In this document: piece after piece, positions 29,118 through 39,200 of the stretch
How positions within the stretch are numbered: the first letter of the stretch is position 1
How the letters are laid out: the number at the start of each line of letters is the position of its first letter
DNA from: Bog-473 sp963745665
GTDB lineage: Bacteria > Actinomycetota > Acidimicrobiia > Acidimicrobiales > RAAP-2
Assembly: GCA_963745665.1 (NCBI GenBank)
Contig: CAVUYE010000002.1
Coordinates: forward strand, 806,001-870,000
Direction: 5' to 3'
Length of the DNA: 64,000 nt
Notes under the pieces: generated by a model
Database searches by the model: none
What the model was told of the DNA's origin: nothing
The model's input: the letters and a program-made list of their open reading frames with translations, nothing else
Translations under genes and position numbers: made by a program

Positions 29118-29656
29118 GCCACGGCAAGTGGGTTCCGGTACGGTGCGGCGATGTTGCGTCCTGAAAACTGGACCAGACCTGCGGGTGCAAGTCCCGTCTG
29201 GGTAATCGCCGGAGAGCCCAGTAGCAGGCCCCGGTTCGTCATCGAGAGGTGGCGGGCTGAGCGGGGTGTCAAAAGCCTCTTTGGAGGGAGCAAGCGTGCG
29301 GGCCGTAGTGCCACCAGGCACGAGTCCTGCAGCCTCGTCACACCTACAACGGAGGAGCCGAGCCGCTCATTTCACGGCGAAGGCAGCATCCGATCGACTG
29401 GCGTTCCGGACATGCCCATGATCGGGTCCTCTCGGGGTACGGGGAGCGGCACGTACGCACGGTTTGGTTCGGGACAGGAGAGACCCGTCTTGCCAGCCTT
29501 GTCAGCAAAGACCGTCGGGATAAGCCAGTGGTGAAACTCGACGGAGGCAAGCGGGAGTCCGACGGGGCCGTAGTACTGCCGATCGCTGGGAGAAACCCAG
29601 CAGGAGGGAAGGGCCCCGACTTCGGTCACGCCGGGAAAAGAGGAACGAGTGAGGGC

Positions 29657-30554
29657 ATGACTGGGACCACCCAGCCCATCTCCCCCCTGGGACCACCGTC
29701 CCTGGACAAAGTTCGACGCCTCCAGAACCGGCTATGGGCTGCGGCCAAGCAGTCTGAGGGTCGGCGTTTCCACGCCCTGTATGACCGCATCTACAGGAGT
29801 GACGTCTTGTGGGAGGCGTGGGAGCGGGTCCGAGCCAATCGTGGCGCAGCGGGGGTCGATCATCAGACCATCGCTGCGGTGGAGGACGACTATGGGGTCG
29901 AGCGTCTGCTCGGTGAACTCCAAGGCGACCTCCGTGCAGGCAAATACCACCCGGCGCCCGTGCGTCGGGTGGAGATTCCAAAGCCCGACGGCTCGAAGCG
30001 GCCACTGGGCATCCCGACGGTCAAATCAGAGCAAAGCCGAGGAGGCCCAAAGGCAGGCCACTGCCATCTTGGGCGACCTCGGTCTTCGCCTTCACCCGGA
30101 CAAGACCCGAGTGGTCGACCTCCGGGAGGGGAAAGAAGGCTTTGACTTCCTCGGGTGCCACCTCCGTGCCCGCATGTCCGGCAAGCTCTGGGAGCAACGG
30201 CGGGTCGTCCGCTACTACCTCCACCGCTGGCCGTCGGTGCGGTCCATGAAGCGAGCCCGTCAGAGGGTCAAGGCTCTCACCGCTCGAAGCCAGGTCGGAC
30301 AGCAGTTGGAGACCGTCATCGCACGGCTCAACTCGTTCCTTCGGGGATGGGGCAACTACTTCCGCAACGGGAATGCGGCCTATAAGTTCATCGAGATGGA
30401 TCGTTACGTGGCATGGCGGCTGCGCGGCTTGCTGGTCAAGCAGCGCGGTCGCAACCTGCGGGCGGGCCAGGTGGACAAGTGGACCCGCACCTGGTTCCAC
30501 GACCAGGGCCTGCACAAGCTCATGGGCACTATCCGCTACCCGAAGGCAGCGTAA
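29657..30554 (+). pseudogene. Group II intron reverse transcriptase/maturase, core deleted
   Basis: The first part (29657 to about 30021, starting MTGTTQPISPLGPP) reads through RT0 and RT1 up to SKRPLGIPTV. The second part, in another frame, resumes with SKAEEAQRQATAILGDLGLRLHPDKTRVVDLR, then FDFLGCHLR and the maturase domain X (LNSFLRGWGNYFRNGNAAYKF). Everything between, including RT2 to RT5 with the catalytic YADD box, is absent. About 150 codons are missing compared with intact relatives, and the junction near 30022-30036 also changes frame. The protein cannot polymerise DNA. The C-terminal fragment could in principle still be made as a separate maturase-like peptide, but no start signal supports that. 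Confidence 0.88.
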
Positions 30555-30576
30555 CCATGTCAACAAGACCGTCGGT

Positions 30577-30609
30577 GAGCTGTATGCGGGAAAACCGCAC
30601 GTACAGATC
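30577..30609 (+). ncRNA. Group II intron domain V
   Basis: GAGCTGTATGCGGG, a short A-rich loop, then CCGCACGTACAGATC. The lower stem pairs with one mismatch, the catalytic AGC triad is at positions 2-4, and the CG bulge in the CACGTAC arm is present. This is the catalytic heart of the ribozyme and looks intact. Confidence 0.85.
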
Positions 30610-30664
30610 GAAAGGGGGATGGGGAAACAGATCCGCAAGCCGGACACTGCGCCCCTGACTACCA

Positions 30665-31438
30665 ATGGCTGAGACTTTCGTCACGATCGAACGGCGGCCG
30701 GACAACGTCGCGCTCATCCGGCTGGACCGGCCCAAGGCGAACGCGCTCTCCAACGCCGTGCTGGCGCAGCTGCACGCCGCCGCCGTCACACTGCGGGACG
30801 ACCCGCCTGGCGCCGTCGTGCTATGGGGCGGGCGGCGGATCTTTGCGGCCGGGGCCGACATCGTCGAGCTCGGTGACGGCGGTGCGGGTGCCGTGGGCGC
30901 GAGCTTCGCCGACGCGTTGGGCGCGCTGGCGTCGCTGCCCCGGGTCACCGTCGCCGCTATCAACGGTTACGCCCTCGGCGGAGGGCTCGAGCTGGCTTTG
31001 GCCTGTGACTTCCGCGTCTGCGCGGCGGATTCCCGCTTCGGGCTGCCCGAGGTCCTGCTCGGCGTGATCCCCGGGGGCGGCGGGACGCAGCGCCTGCCGC
31101 GCCTGATCGGGCCGTCCCGGGCCAAGGAGCTCATCTTCACCGGCCGCCAGGTGCGGGCCGAAGAGGCGCTCTCGGTCGGGCTCGTCAACCGGGCCGTGGC
31201 GGCCGACGACGTCCTCAACGAGGCGTTGACCTGGGCGGCAGAGCTGGCCGCCGGCCCCGTGGTGGCGCACGGGCTGGCCAAGGTCGCCATCGACGCGGGT
31301 CTCGAAACGACGCTGGCCGCAGGGCTGGGCCTCGAGCACGAGGCGTTCCTGGCCGTGGTCCGTACGGAGGATGCGGCACGTGGCATCGCGTCGTTCCGCG
31401 AGAACGGCGCCGGCAAAGCGACCTTCGTCGGACGGTGA
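30665..31438 (+). CDS. Enoyl-CoA hydratase/isomerase family protein
   Basis: A 257-residue crotonase. The oxyanion-hole segments are FAAGADIVEL and INGYALGGGLELALACD, and the second catalytic Glu lies in FGLPEVLLGVIPGGGGTQRL. It would hydrate 2-enoyl-CoA in beta-oxidation or a related pathway. The ATG is only two bases from the inferred 3' end of the group II intron, so the normal ribosome site of the gene was either displaced by the intron or is formed only after splicing. In the unspliced sequence, no good Shine-Dalgarno motif lies within 12 bases of the ATG. The following treS gene starts within a few bases. Confidence 0.9.
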   Translation: MAETFVTIERRPDNVALIRLDRPKANALSNAVLAQLHAAAVTLRDDPPGAVVLWGGRRIFAAGADIVELGDGGAGAVGASFADALGALASLPRVTVAAINGYALGGGLELALACDFRVCAADSRFGLPEVLLGVIPGGGGTQRLPRLIGPSRAKELIFTGRQVRAEEALSVGLVNRAVAADDVLNEALTWAAELAAGPVVAHGLAKVAIDAGLETTLAAGLGLEHEAFLAVVRTEDAARGIASFRENGAGKATFVGR

Positions 31439-31463
31439 TGCATTGAGCTCCCCCCCCATTCCC

Positions 31464-33281
31464 GTGAGCACCAGCGAGGCCGCCTTCGACCCCTCGGTCC
31501 GCTGGTTCCAGCACGCCGTCTTCTACGAGGTGCTCATCCGGGGCTACCACGACGCCAACAACGACGGCACGGGTGATCTGCGCGGTCTGCGGGAGAAGCT
31601 CGACTACATGGAATGGCTCGGTGTCGACTGCATCTGGATGCTGCCGTTCTATCCTTCGCCCTTCCGCGACGGCGGCTACGACATCAGCGACTTCTTCAAC
31701 GTCCACCCCGATTACGGGAGCATCAGCGACCTGGTGGCCTTCCTTGAGGATGCGCACCGGCGCGGCATCCGGGTCATCGCGGACCTCGTCATGAACCACA
31801 CCAGCGACGAGCACCCCTGGTTCATAGAGTCGCGGTCGTCGCGAGACAACGCCAAGGCCGATTGGTACGTCTGGAACGACGACGACCAGAAATGGCCGGA
31901 CGCCCGCGTCGTGTTCACCGACGTGGAGCGATCGAACTGGACGTGGGACGACACGCGCCAGCAGTACTACTGGCACCGCTTCTTCCACCACCAGCCCGAT
32001 CTCAACTACGACAACCCCGAAGTGGCCGACACCATGATCGACCTGGTGCGTTTCTGGCTCGACCTCGGCTTCGACGGGTTCCGGCTCGACGCCGTCCCAT
32101 ACCTGTACCAGCGCGACGGCACCTCGGGCGAGCACCTGCCCGAAACGCACTCGTTTATCAGGCGGATCCGCAAGCAGATCGACGCCGACTACCCCGGCCG
32201 CATCCTCCTGGCCGAGGCCAACGGTTGGCCGAGCGACGTCGCCGACTATTTCGGTGACGGGGACGAGTGCCATCTGTGCTTCCACTTCCCGCTGATGCCG
32301 CGCCTCTTCATGGCCGTTCGCAGAGAGCAGCGCTACCCGATCACCGAGATCCTGGCGCAGACACCGGTGATCGACGACGCCTGCCAGTGGGCCATCTTCC
32401 TGCGCAACCACGACGAGCTGACGCTCGAGCAGGTGAGCGACGAGGAGCGTGACTACCTCATTGCGGAGTACGCGAAGGACCCGAGGATGAAGCGCCACAT
32501 GGGCATCGGGCGCCGTCTGGCCCCGTTGCTCGACAACGACCGGCGCACCGCGGAGCTGCTGTACGCCCTGATCCTGTCGCTGCCTGGCAGCCCGGTCATC
32601 TACTACGGCGACGAGCTGCTGATGGGTGACAACATCTACCTCGGTGACCGTGACTCCGTCCGCACGCCCATGCAGTGGTCGCCCGACCGCAATGGCGGCT
32701 TCTCGCAGGCGGATTTCGCCCAGCTCTACCTCCCACCGCTCATGGACCCCGTGTACGGGTTCAGCGCGCTCAACGTCGAGGCCCAGTTGCGCAACCAGGG
32801 ATCGTTCCTGCACTGGCTGCGCCGCATGCTGACGGAACGCCGGGCCCTTCCGGTCATGGGCGTGGGCGCCATGGAGGTGCTGCCGTGCGCCAACCCCTCC
32901 ATCCTGGCCTACATGCGGTCGGGCGAGGTGGCCGACATCCTCACCGGCACCACCTCCACCGGCCCCTCGGTGAGCCCGGCGGTCGACGGCGCCCTCGACT
33001 GGGGCCACTCCACCGTGCTGGCCCGTACCGTGCCGGCCGGGAACGAGAGCGCGGACGACGAGGTGGTGTACCGACACCAGGCCGTGCTCTGCGTGCATAA
33101 CCTGAGCCGGTTCGCCCAACCGGCCGAACTGGCGCTGGCCAAGTGGGCCGGTGCGACCCCCTACGAAGTGCTGGGACGGGTGCCGTTTCCGGTCATCACC
33201 GAGGAGCCGTACGCCGTCACGTTGCCGCCGTACGGGTTCCTCTGGTTCGACCTGGCTCTCGAGGAGCGGCCGCCGGAATGA
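31464..33281 (+). CDS. treS: Trehalose synthase (maltose glucosylmutase), GH13
   Basis: A 605-residue GH13 enzyme that interconverts trehalose and maltose. Conserved regions are DLVMNHTSDEHPWF, GFRLDAVPYL with the nucleophile Asp, LLAEANGW with the acid/base Glu and FLRNHDELTLE with the transition-state Asp. RDSVRTPMQWSPDRNGGFS is typical of TreS. The GTG at 31464 is chosen by protein alignment memory; a TTG at 31443 has a better spaced GGACGG and would add seven residues. The stop overlaps the maltokinase-like start (ATGA). TreS followed by maltokinase feeds the GlgE alpha-glucan route in Actinobacteria. Confidence 0.95.
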   Translation: MSTSEAAFDPSVRWFQHAVFYEVLIRGYHDANNDGTGDLRGLREKLDYMEWLGVDCIWMLPFYPSPFRDGGYDISDFFNVHPDYGSISDLVAFLEDAHRRGIRVIADLVMNHTSDEHPWFIESRSSRDNAKADWYVWNDDDQKWPDARVVFTDVERSNWTWDDTRQQYYWHRFFHHQPDLNYDNPEVADTMIDLVRFWLDLGFDGFRLDAVPYLYQRDGTSGEHLPETHSFIRRIRKQIDADYPGRILLAEANGWPSDVADYFGDGDECHLCFHFPLMPRLFMAVRREQRYPITEILAQTPVIDDACQWAIFLRNHDELTLEQVSDEERDYLIAEYAKDPRMKRHMGIGRRLAPLLDNDRRTAELLYALILSLPGSPVIYYGDELLMGDNIYLGDRDSVRTPMQWSPDRNGGFSQADFAQLYLPPLMDPVYGFSALNVEAQLRNQGSFLHWLRRMLTERRALPVMGVGAMEVLPCANPSILAYMRSGEVADILTGTTSTGPSVSPAVDGALDWGHSTVLARTVPAGNESADDEVVYRHQAVLCVHNLSRFAQPAELALAKWAGATPYEVLGRVPFPVITEEPYAVTLPPYGFLWFDLALEERPPE

Positions 33282-34513
33282 AACCCGAGCGCGACCAGGC
33301 CCTGCGCACGCTGACCGAGGCATGGCTCGGACTGCGCCGGGTCGCGCCGGAGGGCGACATCGTCATTGAGCGCCACGAGGTGCTCCGGGCCGGCCGGCCG
33401 GGGCTGATCGACATCGTGGCCCGCGTCGGGGACCGTCACGCCCATGTCGTCGTGGGACTGCGCGGTGTGTCCGACGAGCCGCATTTCCTGCGGACCGGCG
33501 ACGAGGCCGCACTCGGCCTGCTCGACGACGACGAGGGGCTGGCCGTCTGCACCGACGCACTGCGTGATGCGCAGCTCGCCGGACTGCTCCTGGCCACCGT
33601 GCGCGGGGTGGAGGCCCGTCCAGGGCCGGTGGCGGTTCTGCGGGACGACGACGACGCGACCGTGCTCGATTGCGGCGACCGGGGCGACCTCCTGGTGTTC
33701 CCGTGGCTGCGCCCGGCCCCGCGGCCCGACGTCGACCTGATGGTGGCGCTCGACGAGTCCGGCTTCAACCATGTGGCGGCCCCGCTGGCGCGCTGGGTCT
33801 GGGAGGGGCACGATCTCGGCGTGGTGCAAGAGCCGCTGGCGGATCGCTCCGCCGGCTGGGCGCTCGCGCTGACCTCCCTGCGTGACTTCTACGCATCGGG
33901 CGGTCCGCCCGAAGCGGCGGGTGCCGACTTCGGAGCGGACGCCAGGGCGCTCGGCACCATGACCGCCCGCATGCACCTGGCCCTCGACAGCGCCTTTCAG
34001 CGCGGGCACGAGCCAGTCGCGGAGTGGGTCGACGAGGCCGAGGCGACGATCGCCGCGTCCGATGCCTCCCTGCTGCGGGCACCGGGCGTGACCGACCTGG
34101 TGAAGTGGCTCCGTGAGTCGGAGGCACGGCTCCCGGTCATCCGCACGCACGGCGACTTCCAGCTGGGCTCCACCGCCCGGACGGACCAGGGCTGGGTGGT
34201 GAGTGACTGCTCCCCGGGGGGCGTGGTGGCCCCGGCGTCCACCGTCGGCCTGCGCACCCCCCTCGGTGATGTGGCCGATCTGCTGTGGTCGATGCATCGC
34301 GCCAGCATGGTGGCGGCGGCGGAGCGCGACCCCACCGGTCGGCTCGGGCTCGCCGCGCTCGGTCACGCCTGGGAGATGCGCAACCGTCGTGCCTTCGTGA
34401 CGGGCTACCTGGGCACGGCGGGCATCGGCGGCCTGGTCGGGCCCGATCGAGACCTGGTGCGGCGACTCGTGTCGTTCCTGGAGCTGGCCCGCTCGGTGCG
34501 GGACGCGACCTAA
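33278..34513 (+). CDS. Maltokinase-like protein (Pep2/Mak family)
   Basis: A 411-residue aminoglycoside-phosphotransferase-like kinase, expected to phosphorylate maltose to maltose-1-phosphate with ATP. THGDFQLG at about residue 287 corresponds to the HGDLHLGQ catalytic loop, and GWVVSD supplies the metal-binding Asp. The usual DFEGEP after that Asp is DCSPGG here, so the second acidic residue is missing. The segment TPLGDVADLLWSMHRA matches the family. Its coupling to treS makes the assignment likely, but the altered motif leaves activity open. Confidence 0.75.
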   Translation: MKPERDQALRTLTEAWLGLRRVAPEGDIVIERHEVLRAGRPGLIDIVARVGDRHAHVVVGLRGVSDEPHFLRTGDEAALGLLDDDEGLAVCTDALRDAQLAGLLLATVRGVEARPGPVAVLRDDDDATVLDCGDRGDLLVFPWLRPAPRPDVDLMVALDESGFNHVAAPLARWVWEGHDLGVVQEPLADRSAGWALALTSLRDFYASGGPPEAAGADFGADARALGTMTARMHLALDSAFQRGHEPVAEWVDEAEATIAASDASLLRAPGVTDLVKWLRESEARLPVIRTHGDFQLGSTARTDQGWVVSDCSPGGVVAPASTVGLRTPLGDVADLLWSMHRASMVAAAERDPTGRLGLAALGHAWEMRNRRAFVTGYLGTAGIGGLVGPDRDLVRRLVSFLELARSVRDAT

Positions 34514-35493
34514 ACGGCGAGAGCCGAGACCCTGAGCGTCCCGGCCGCCTCCTCCGGGGAGATCACGTTGATGGCCACGCCGGTGCCCAACTCGAAGCCG
34601 GCGGTCGTCGTGGCCTTGGGCCAGATGTGCGCGTGCCAGTGATAGGGCTCACCGACCCGGTAGGGGGCCGAGTGGAAGACGATGTTGTACGCCACGTCCC
34701 CCACCGATTCGGCCAGTTGCTGCAGTGATCGACGGATGGCCTCGCCGACGGCCACCAGGTCCTCGGTCGGGCTCCGGTGGAGATGAGGGTTGTGCTCCCG
34801 GGGCATGACCAGCATCTCGTAGGGGACGGCACTCCAGAAGGGGCAGACCACCACCACCCGGTCGTTGGCGTAGATCAGCCGCTCGCCCGAGTCCTCCTCC
34901 GCCTCGATGGTGGTGCACAAGAGGCACGAGCCGACGAAGCGCGCGAAGCGCGCCTGCTCCTCGGCCAGCTCTCTGGGGATGAACGACATGCCGAGCAACT
35001 GGCCGTGCGGGTGCTCGAGGGAGGCTCCCGCCTCGCGGCCGGAGTTGACGATCGCCTGGGTGTAGCGGAGGTTGGGCTGTGAGGCGTGCTCCTCCAGGCG
35101 GTCGCGCAAGGCCGCCATGACCAGCTCCACCTGCTCCTGGCTCAGTTGCCCGAGGGTGGCGTCGTGCTCGGGGGAGAAGATGAGGATCTCGTGGATGCCC
35201 CCGGCGGAGGCCTGCGTGAAGACCGGGCCCCGGTTGGCGACGACGAACGGCTCGTCACCCTCGAAGGCCGGGTAGAGGTTCGGCACGACCCGGACCAGCC
35301 AGCGTCCGGTGGGGCCGTAAGTCTCGAGGGCCGGCGGCGTATCCTCCTCGTTGCCCGGGCAGAACGGGCAGGGGCGGTCGAGCGACTCGGGGTCGTAGGG
35401 GGTCCGGGTCACGAACGAGTAGGGCCTCTCCGAGCGGCCCGGGCTCACCACAACCCAACGGCCGGACAACGGATCGAGGCGTAGCTGGTTCAT
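34510..35493 (-). CDS. galT: Galactose-1-phosphate uridylyltransferase
   Basis: A 327-residue HIT-superfamily nucleotidyltransferase of the Leloir pathway. CPFCPGNE provides zinc ligands, and LEHPHGQLLG holds the His-Pro-His active site with the nucleophilic His. The second half carries YHWHAHIWPK. It is convergent with the maltokinase-like gene, their ends overlapping by four bases. The ATG at 35493 starts MNQLRLDPLSGRWVVVSP, the family N terminus. Co-location with treS suggests general sugar-nucleotide or glucan metabolism; no other gal gene is present. Confidence 0.93.
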   Translation of the reverse strand: MNQLRLDPLSGRWVVVSPGRSERPYSFVTRTPYDPESLDRPCPFCPGNEEDTPPALETYGPTGRWLVRVVPNLYPAFEGDEPFVVANRGPVFTQASAGGIHEILIFSPEHDATLGQLSQEQVELVMAALRDRLEEHASQPNLRYTQAIVNSGREAGASLEHPHGQLLGMSFIPRELAEEQARFARFVGSCLLCTTIEAEEDSGERLIYANDRVVVVCPFWSAVPYEMLVMPREHNPHLHRSPTEDLVAVGEAIRRSLQQLAESVGDVAYNIVFHSAPYRVGEPYHWHAHIWPKATTTAGFELGTGVAINVISPEEAAGTLRVSALAV

Positions 35494-35640
35494 CGGTTCA
35501 CGCTCTCGGGCGCACCCCGGCCTGTCGTCATCGAAAAGAACCTCATCCTCATCCCTCCACCTCTACGGTACAGGTTCCGGTACCTCCTGAAACGCCACCG
35601 TCGCGGAACGTTCACCCAGGTCCCACCGTCAGAGGAGAAC

Positions 35641-36144
35641 ATGTCGGCCATGCACCACCAACCGGACGGCGCAGTGTTCGACATCGTCCTGCTCCTCCAT
35701 GTCGGCTGTGTCGTAGTGGGGCTCGTCACGACGGTGACCGCTGCCGCCACGGCCGGCCGGCTGCGACGCCTGCTCGGGTCACCGCTGCCCTTGCCCGAGG
35801 CGCTGCGGCGCTACTTCCGGCCCGGGGTCAACTGGGCCGGACGCACCGTCTACGGCATCCCTGTGTTCGGGTTCGCCCTCCTCGCCCTGAGCCAGGGCGC
35901 CTATGCGCTCAGGCAGGGGTGGGTGTTGGGTGGTCTGGCCATCTTCGCAGCGGTCGCCCTCCTGGGGGAGGGCGTGCTGTGGCCGGCTGAGCAGCGACTG
36001 CAGGTCACCCTCTCGGCGGCCGACGGCGCATCCCCCGGGTCCCTGGGTGCGCTGGCCCACGACGCCACGGCGATGGCGCGCGCGGCGTCCGTGGCCCTGG
36101 TGCTGCTGGTGGCCGGGACAGTCCTCATGGTGGCGCAACCCTGA
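35641..36144 (+). CDS. Small integral membrane protein (DUF2269-like)
   Basis: A 167-residue protein with four hydrophobic helices: IVLLLHVGCVVVGLVTTVTA, VYGIPVFGFALLALSQG, GLAIFAAVALLGEGVLW and ASVALVLLVAGTVLMV. Size, helix pattern and the early LLLHV motif resemble the DUF2269 membrane family, whose role is unknown. AGAGGAGAAC stands directly before the ATG. The gene ends just before a strong hairpin. No function is claimed. Confidence 0.65.
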   Translation: MSAMHHQPDGAVFDIVLLLHVGCVVVGLVTTVTAAATAGRLRRLLGSPLPLPEALRRYFRPGVNWAGRTVYGIPVFGFALLALSQGAYALRQGWVLGGLAIFAAVALLGEGVLWPAEQRLQVTLSAADGASPGSLGALAHDATAMARAASVALVLLVAGTVLMVAQP

Positions 36145-36151
36145 CGCTGAC

Positions 36152-36187
36152 GACAGAACGGGACCCCCGTGGGAGTCCCGTTCTGTC
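36152..36187. terminator. Bidirectional terminator-like hairpin
   Basis: A perfect 13-bp inverted repeat (GACAGAACGGGAC and GTCCCGTTCTGTC) flanks a 10-base loop that can itself form a short C/G stem. It sits between the ends of two convergent genes, the small membrane protein and the Ig-repeat protein, and can serve both. No T-run follows on either side. Confidence 0.75.
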
Positions 36188-36226
36188 AGTGGTTGGTGCC
36201 GGCCCACCCGCAGGGGCCCGGCTCGC

Positions 36227-39200
36227 TCAGCCGCAGCCCCGGCCGCCGCCGACCGGAGGAGGCTCGCAGTAGCCGCCGCCGCAGCCGCCGCCGCCGCTGC
36301 TGCCGCCGCCGCCGGAGCCACCGCCGCCGCTGCCGCCGCAGCCGGCGATCTTGACGGTGCTCGACGTGCTGGCCGACTGGTAGTACCCGTTGCCGGGGTA
36401 GCTCACGGTCACGGTCACCGAACCCGCAACCTGGTTCACCGAGCCGATGGAGCACGAGGCCACGCCGGACGAGGTCGTCGTGGCGGTGCAGCTCTGCGCC
36501 GACTTCCCGGTGCCGAGCGTCAGGGTCACCGGCTGGCCGCTGAGCGGCGTGCCGTTGCTCGTCAAGGTGGACGACAGCGTCACAGACGACCCGTTGGTGG
36601 CGGTGGTGGCGCCGGTGTAGGTCACGATCGTGTTCGCCGGGGTCACCACGAAGTTGTTATGCCCGCCACTCGAGAGCAGCTGGGGCGACGTGGACGTGTT
36701 ACCGGCAAACGAACCGGTCACCTGGTAGGTCCCGGAGGACTCGTTGGGTGTGATGGAGCACGAGGCCTTCCCGTACGAACCGGTGGTGGCCGTGCAGGAC
36801 TGGGTCCCGTTCAGCGTCAGGGTCACGGTCTGCCCGCTGATGCCTTGCCCCGTGACCTCGTTGGTCAGGGTGCCGGTGACGGTCGTGGGCGAGCCCGTAG
36901 CACCGGTCACCGCGCTCACCGACAGCGATGTCGGCGTGGTCACGGTGATCGACTTCGACGAGCTCGTGCCGGCGTAGTAGGTGTTGCCGTTGTACGTCAC
37001 CGTGACGGGGAGCGGGCTGGCGCTCTGGTTGAAGGAGCAGATGCTGCAGCTGACATTCCCGGCCGAGTTGGTCGTGCCGCTGCAGTGCTGCGCGGAGTTG
37101 CCCGTGCCGACGGTGAAGGTCACCGTCTGGCCGGCTAGCGGCGCCCCGTTGCTGGTCAGCGTGGCCGACAGGACGGGGGAGTTCCCACTCGTGATGGTGG
37201 TGCTCCCCGTGTACGTCACGGCGGTGGTCGCCTTGTTCTCCACGAAGGTGCTCTGGCCGGAGCTGGGCAGCAGGACCGGGGTCGTGGTCGTGTCACCGTT
37301 GAACGATCCGGTCAGCGTGTAGGTGCCGGCAGGCTCATTCGGCGTCACGCTGCAGGTCGCCACGCCGCTGGCGTTCGTGGTCGCCGTGCACTTCTGGGTG
37401 CCGTTCACCACCAGCGTCACCGGCTCGTTCGGCACCGGGGCGTTGGTGTAGCTGTTGACGAGGGTGCCGGAGATGGTGGTCGACCCGTTATAGATCCCGC
37501 TGCCCGGCGTCACCGTCAACGTGGTCCCCTCCGGCAGGTTGACCGTCGAGGCCGCGCTCGAGTTGCCATAGTCCGTTGTGCCGGCGTAGGTGTCCGTCAC
37601 CGGAATGGGGCCCTGCGGCTGGCCCGTCACGGCGATGGTGCACGACACCGCGCCCGTCGAGGTCGAGACGGCCGAACAGGTCTGCGCCGTCGTCCCGCTG
37701 CCCAGGGTGAAGGTGACCGGCTGGCCGCCCACCGGGCCATTCGTGTCGTTCGTCAGGACCCCCGAGACGGTCAGTGGCTGCCCGTTCTGGGCCACGGTGC
37801 CACCGGTGTAGGTGAGGGTGGTCTGGTTCAGCGTCACGGTGAAGTTGGCCGAGCCCGTCTGCGGCGTCAGCTGCAGGGGCAGGGTCTTGTCGCCGGGGAA
37901 CGTTCCGGTCAAGGTGTAGGTCGTCGATGTCCCTCCTGGCGTGGTGACGGCCGGCTCGCCGGGCGTGATGGAGCACGAGGCGGTGCCGGTGGCGTCGGTA
38001 TCCGCCGTGCAGGTCTCAGAGCCGTTCAGCACGAAGGTGACCGGCTCCCCCGAGATCGGCGCGTTGGTCACGGTGTCCGTGAGCACCCCCGACACCGTCG
38101 TGCTGTTCGAGTACGGGCTGGACCCCGGGTTGATGGTCAGCGTCGTCGGCTCGGTCACGGTCACCGGAGTCGTGGTCGAGACCATGGTGTCGTACGCGTC
38201 ACCCGTGAAGCTCGACGTGACGGTTTCCGTAGTCTGCGGCTGGTCCACCGTCTGTACGGTGCAGCTGACGTTGCCGTTCACGTCGGTGGTCCCGCTGCAC
38301 GACTGCGCCGTGGTCCCCGTCCCGAGGGTGAAGGTCACCACCTTGGTGGGCAGCGGCGTGTCCGGCGTCGGGGTGGCCGTCGTCAGCGTCCCCGACAAGG
38401 TGGTCGGTTGGCCGTTGACCGCCGTGGTGTCACCGGTGTAGGTCAGCGCGCTCGTGTCTTGGGTGACCGTGAAGGTGCTCGACGCGCTGTTCGACCCGAT
38501 CGGAGTCGACGTCGTGGTGTCGCCCGGAAACGAGGCCGTCAATGTGTACGAGTTTGAGGGCTCCGAGGCCGTGAGGTCGCAGGTGGCGGTGCCGGTCGAG
38601 TCGGTGTCGGCGGTGCACGTCTCGGAGCCGTTCAATGTGAAGGTGACCGGCTCGTTGGCGATCGCGGCGCCGCTCGGATTCGTCAGCACGGCCGAGACCG
38701 GCGTCGGCGTCGAGAAGTTTCCGGTCACAGGCTGGACGGACAGCGTCGACGGCACGGTGGTCGTGACGGGTGGAGGTGCGGCCACCTCGATCTCGTTGTC
38801 CACCGACAGACCGAAGAGGGCCGCGGACTGGGTGTCGATGGTCTGCAGCACGTCACCGCTGGCGATGTCGATCCGGTAGATCTCACCCGACGCGGCATCG
38901 CCGGTCCAGAACGACAGTCCGTCCGGGTCGAGGGCGATCGCAAAGAGCTCTCCGGAACAGCCGGGAAGATCCGAGCACGAGTAGCTGCCGATCTCGTTGC
39001 CGTTGGGGTCGAGCATGATGTCCGACTCCGAGTCGGCGACGAGCACGTCCCCGTTCGGCAGGATCTGCAGTTCGAACGCGCTGTCTCCCGTGAAGGGTGC
39101 CACGTTGAACGGCGTCAGTTGGGTGTTGGTGCACTTGTTGTACCGATAGATCACATCGGTCTCGGTCGTGTAATAGAAGGTGCACTCGTCACTGGACAAG

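Larger units (their letters stand above)
29143..30662 (+). mobile_element. Group II intron, decayed
   Basis: A roughly 1.5-kb intron on the plus strand. The 5' end is placed at GTGCG (29143), matching the GUGYG consensus. It contains a long structured non-coding 5' region, a broken intron-encoded protein gene (29657-30554), a recognisable domain V (30577-30609) and a domain VI-like stretch ending near GACTAC. The 3' boundary at about 30662 leaves the ATG of the next gene two bases downstream. Boundaries are judged by eye and could shift by tens of bases at the 5' end. The maturase part survives but the polymerase core does not, so any movement or splicing help would have to come in trans. Confidence 0.8.

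Noticed and set aside
36240..36350. GCC/GCT-rich repeat as a microsatellite or regulatory element
   Set aside because: It encodes the Gly/Ser/Cys tail of the Ig-repeat protein in frame and needs no other explanation.
37000..38700. Periodic sequence resembling a CRISPR array
   Set aside because: The periodicity comes from coding repeats of about 90 residues; no short identical repeats with unique spacers occur here or elsewhere in the window.
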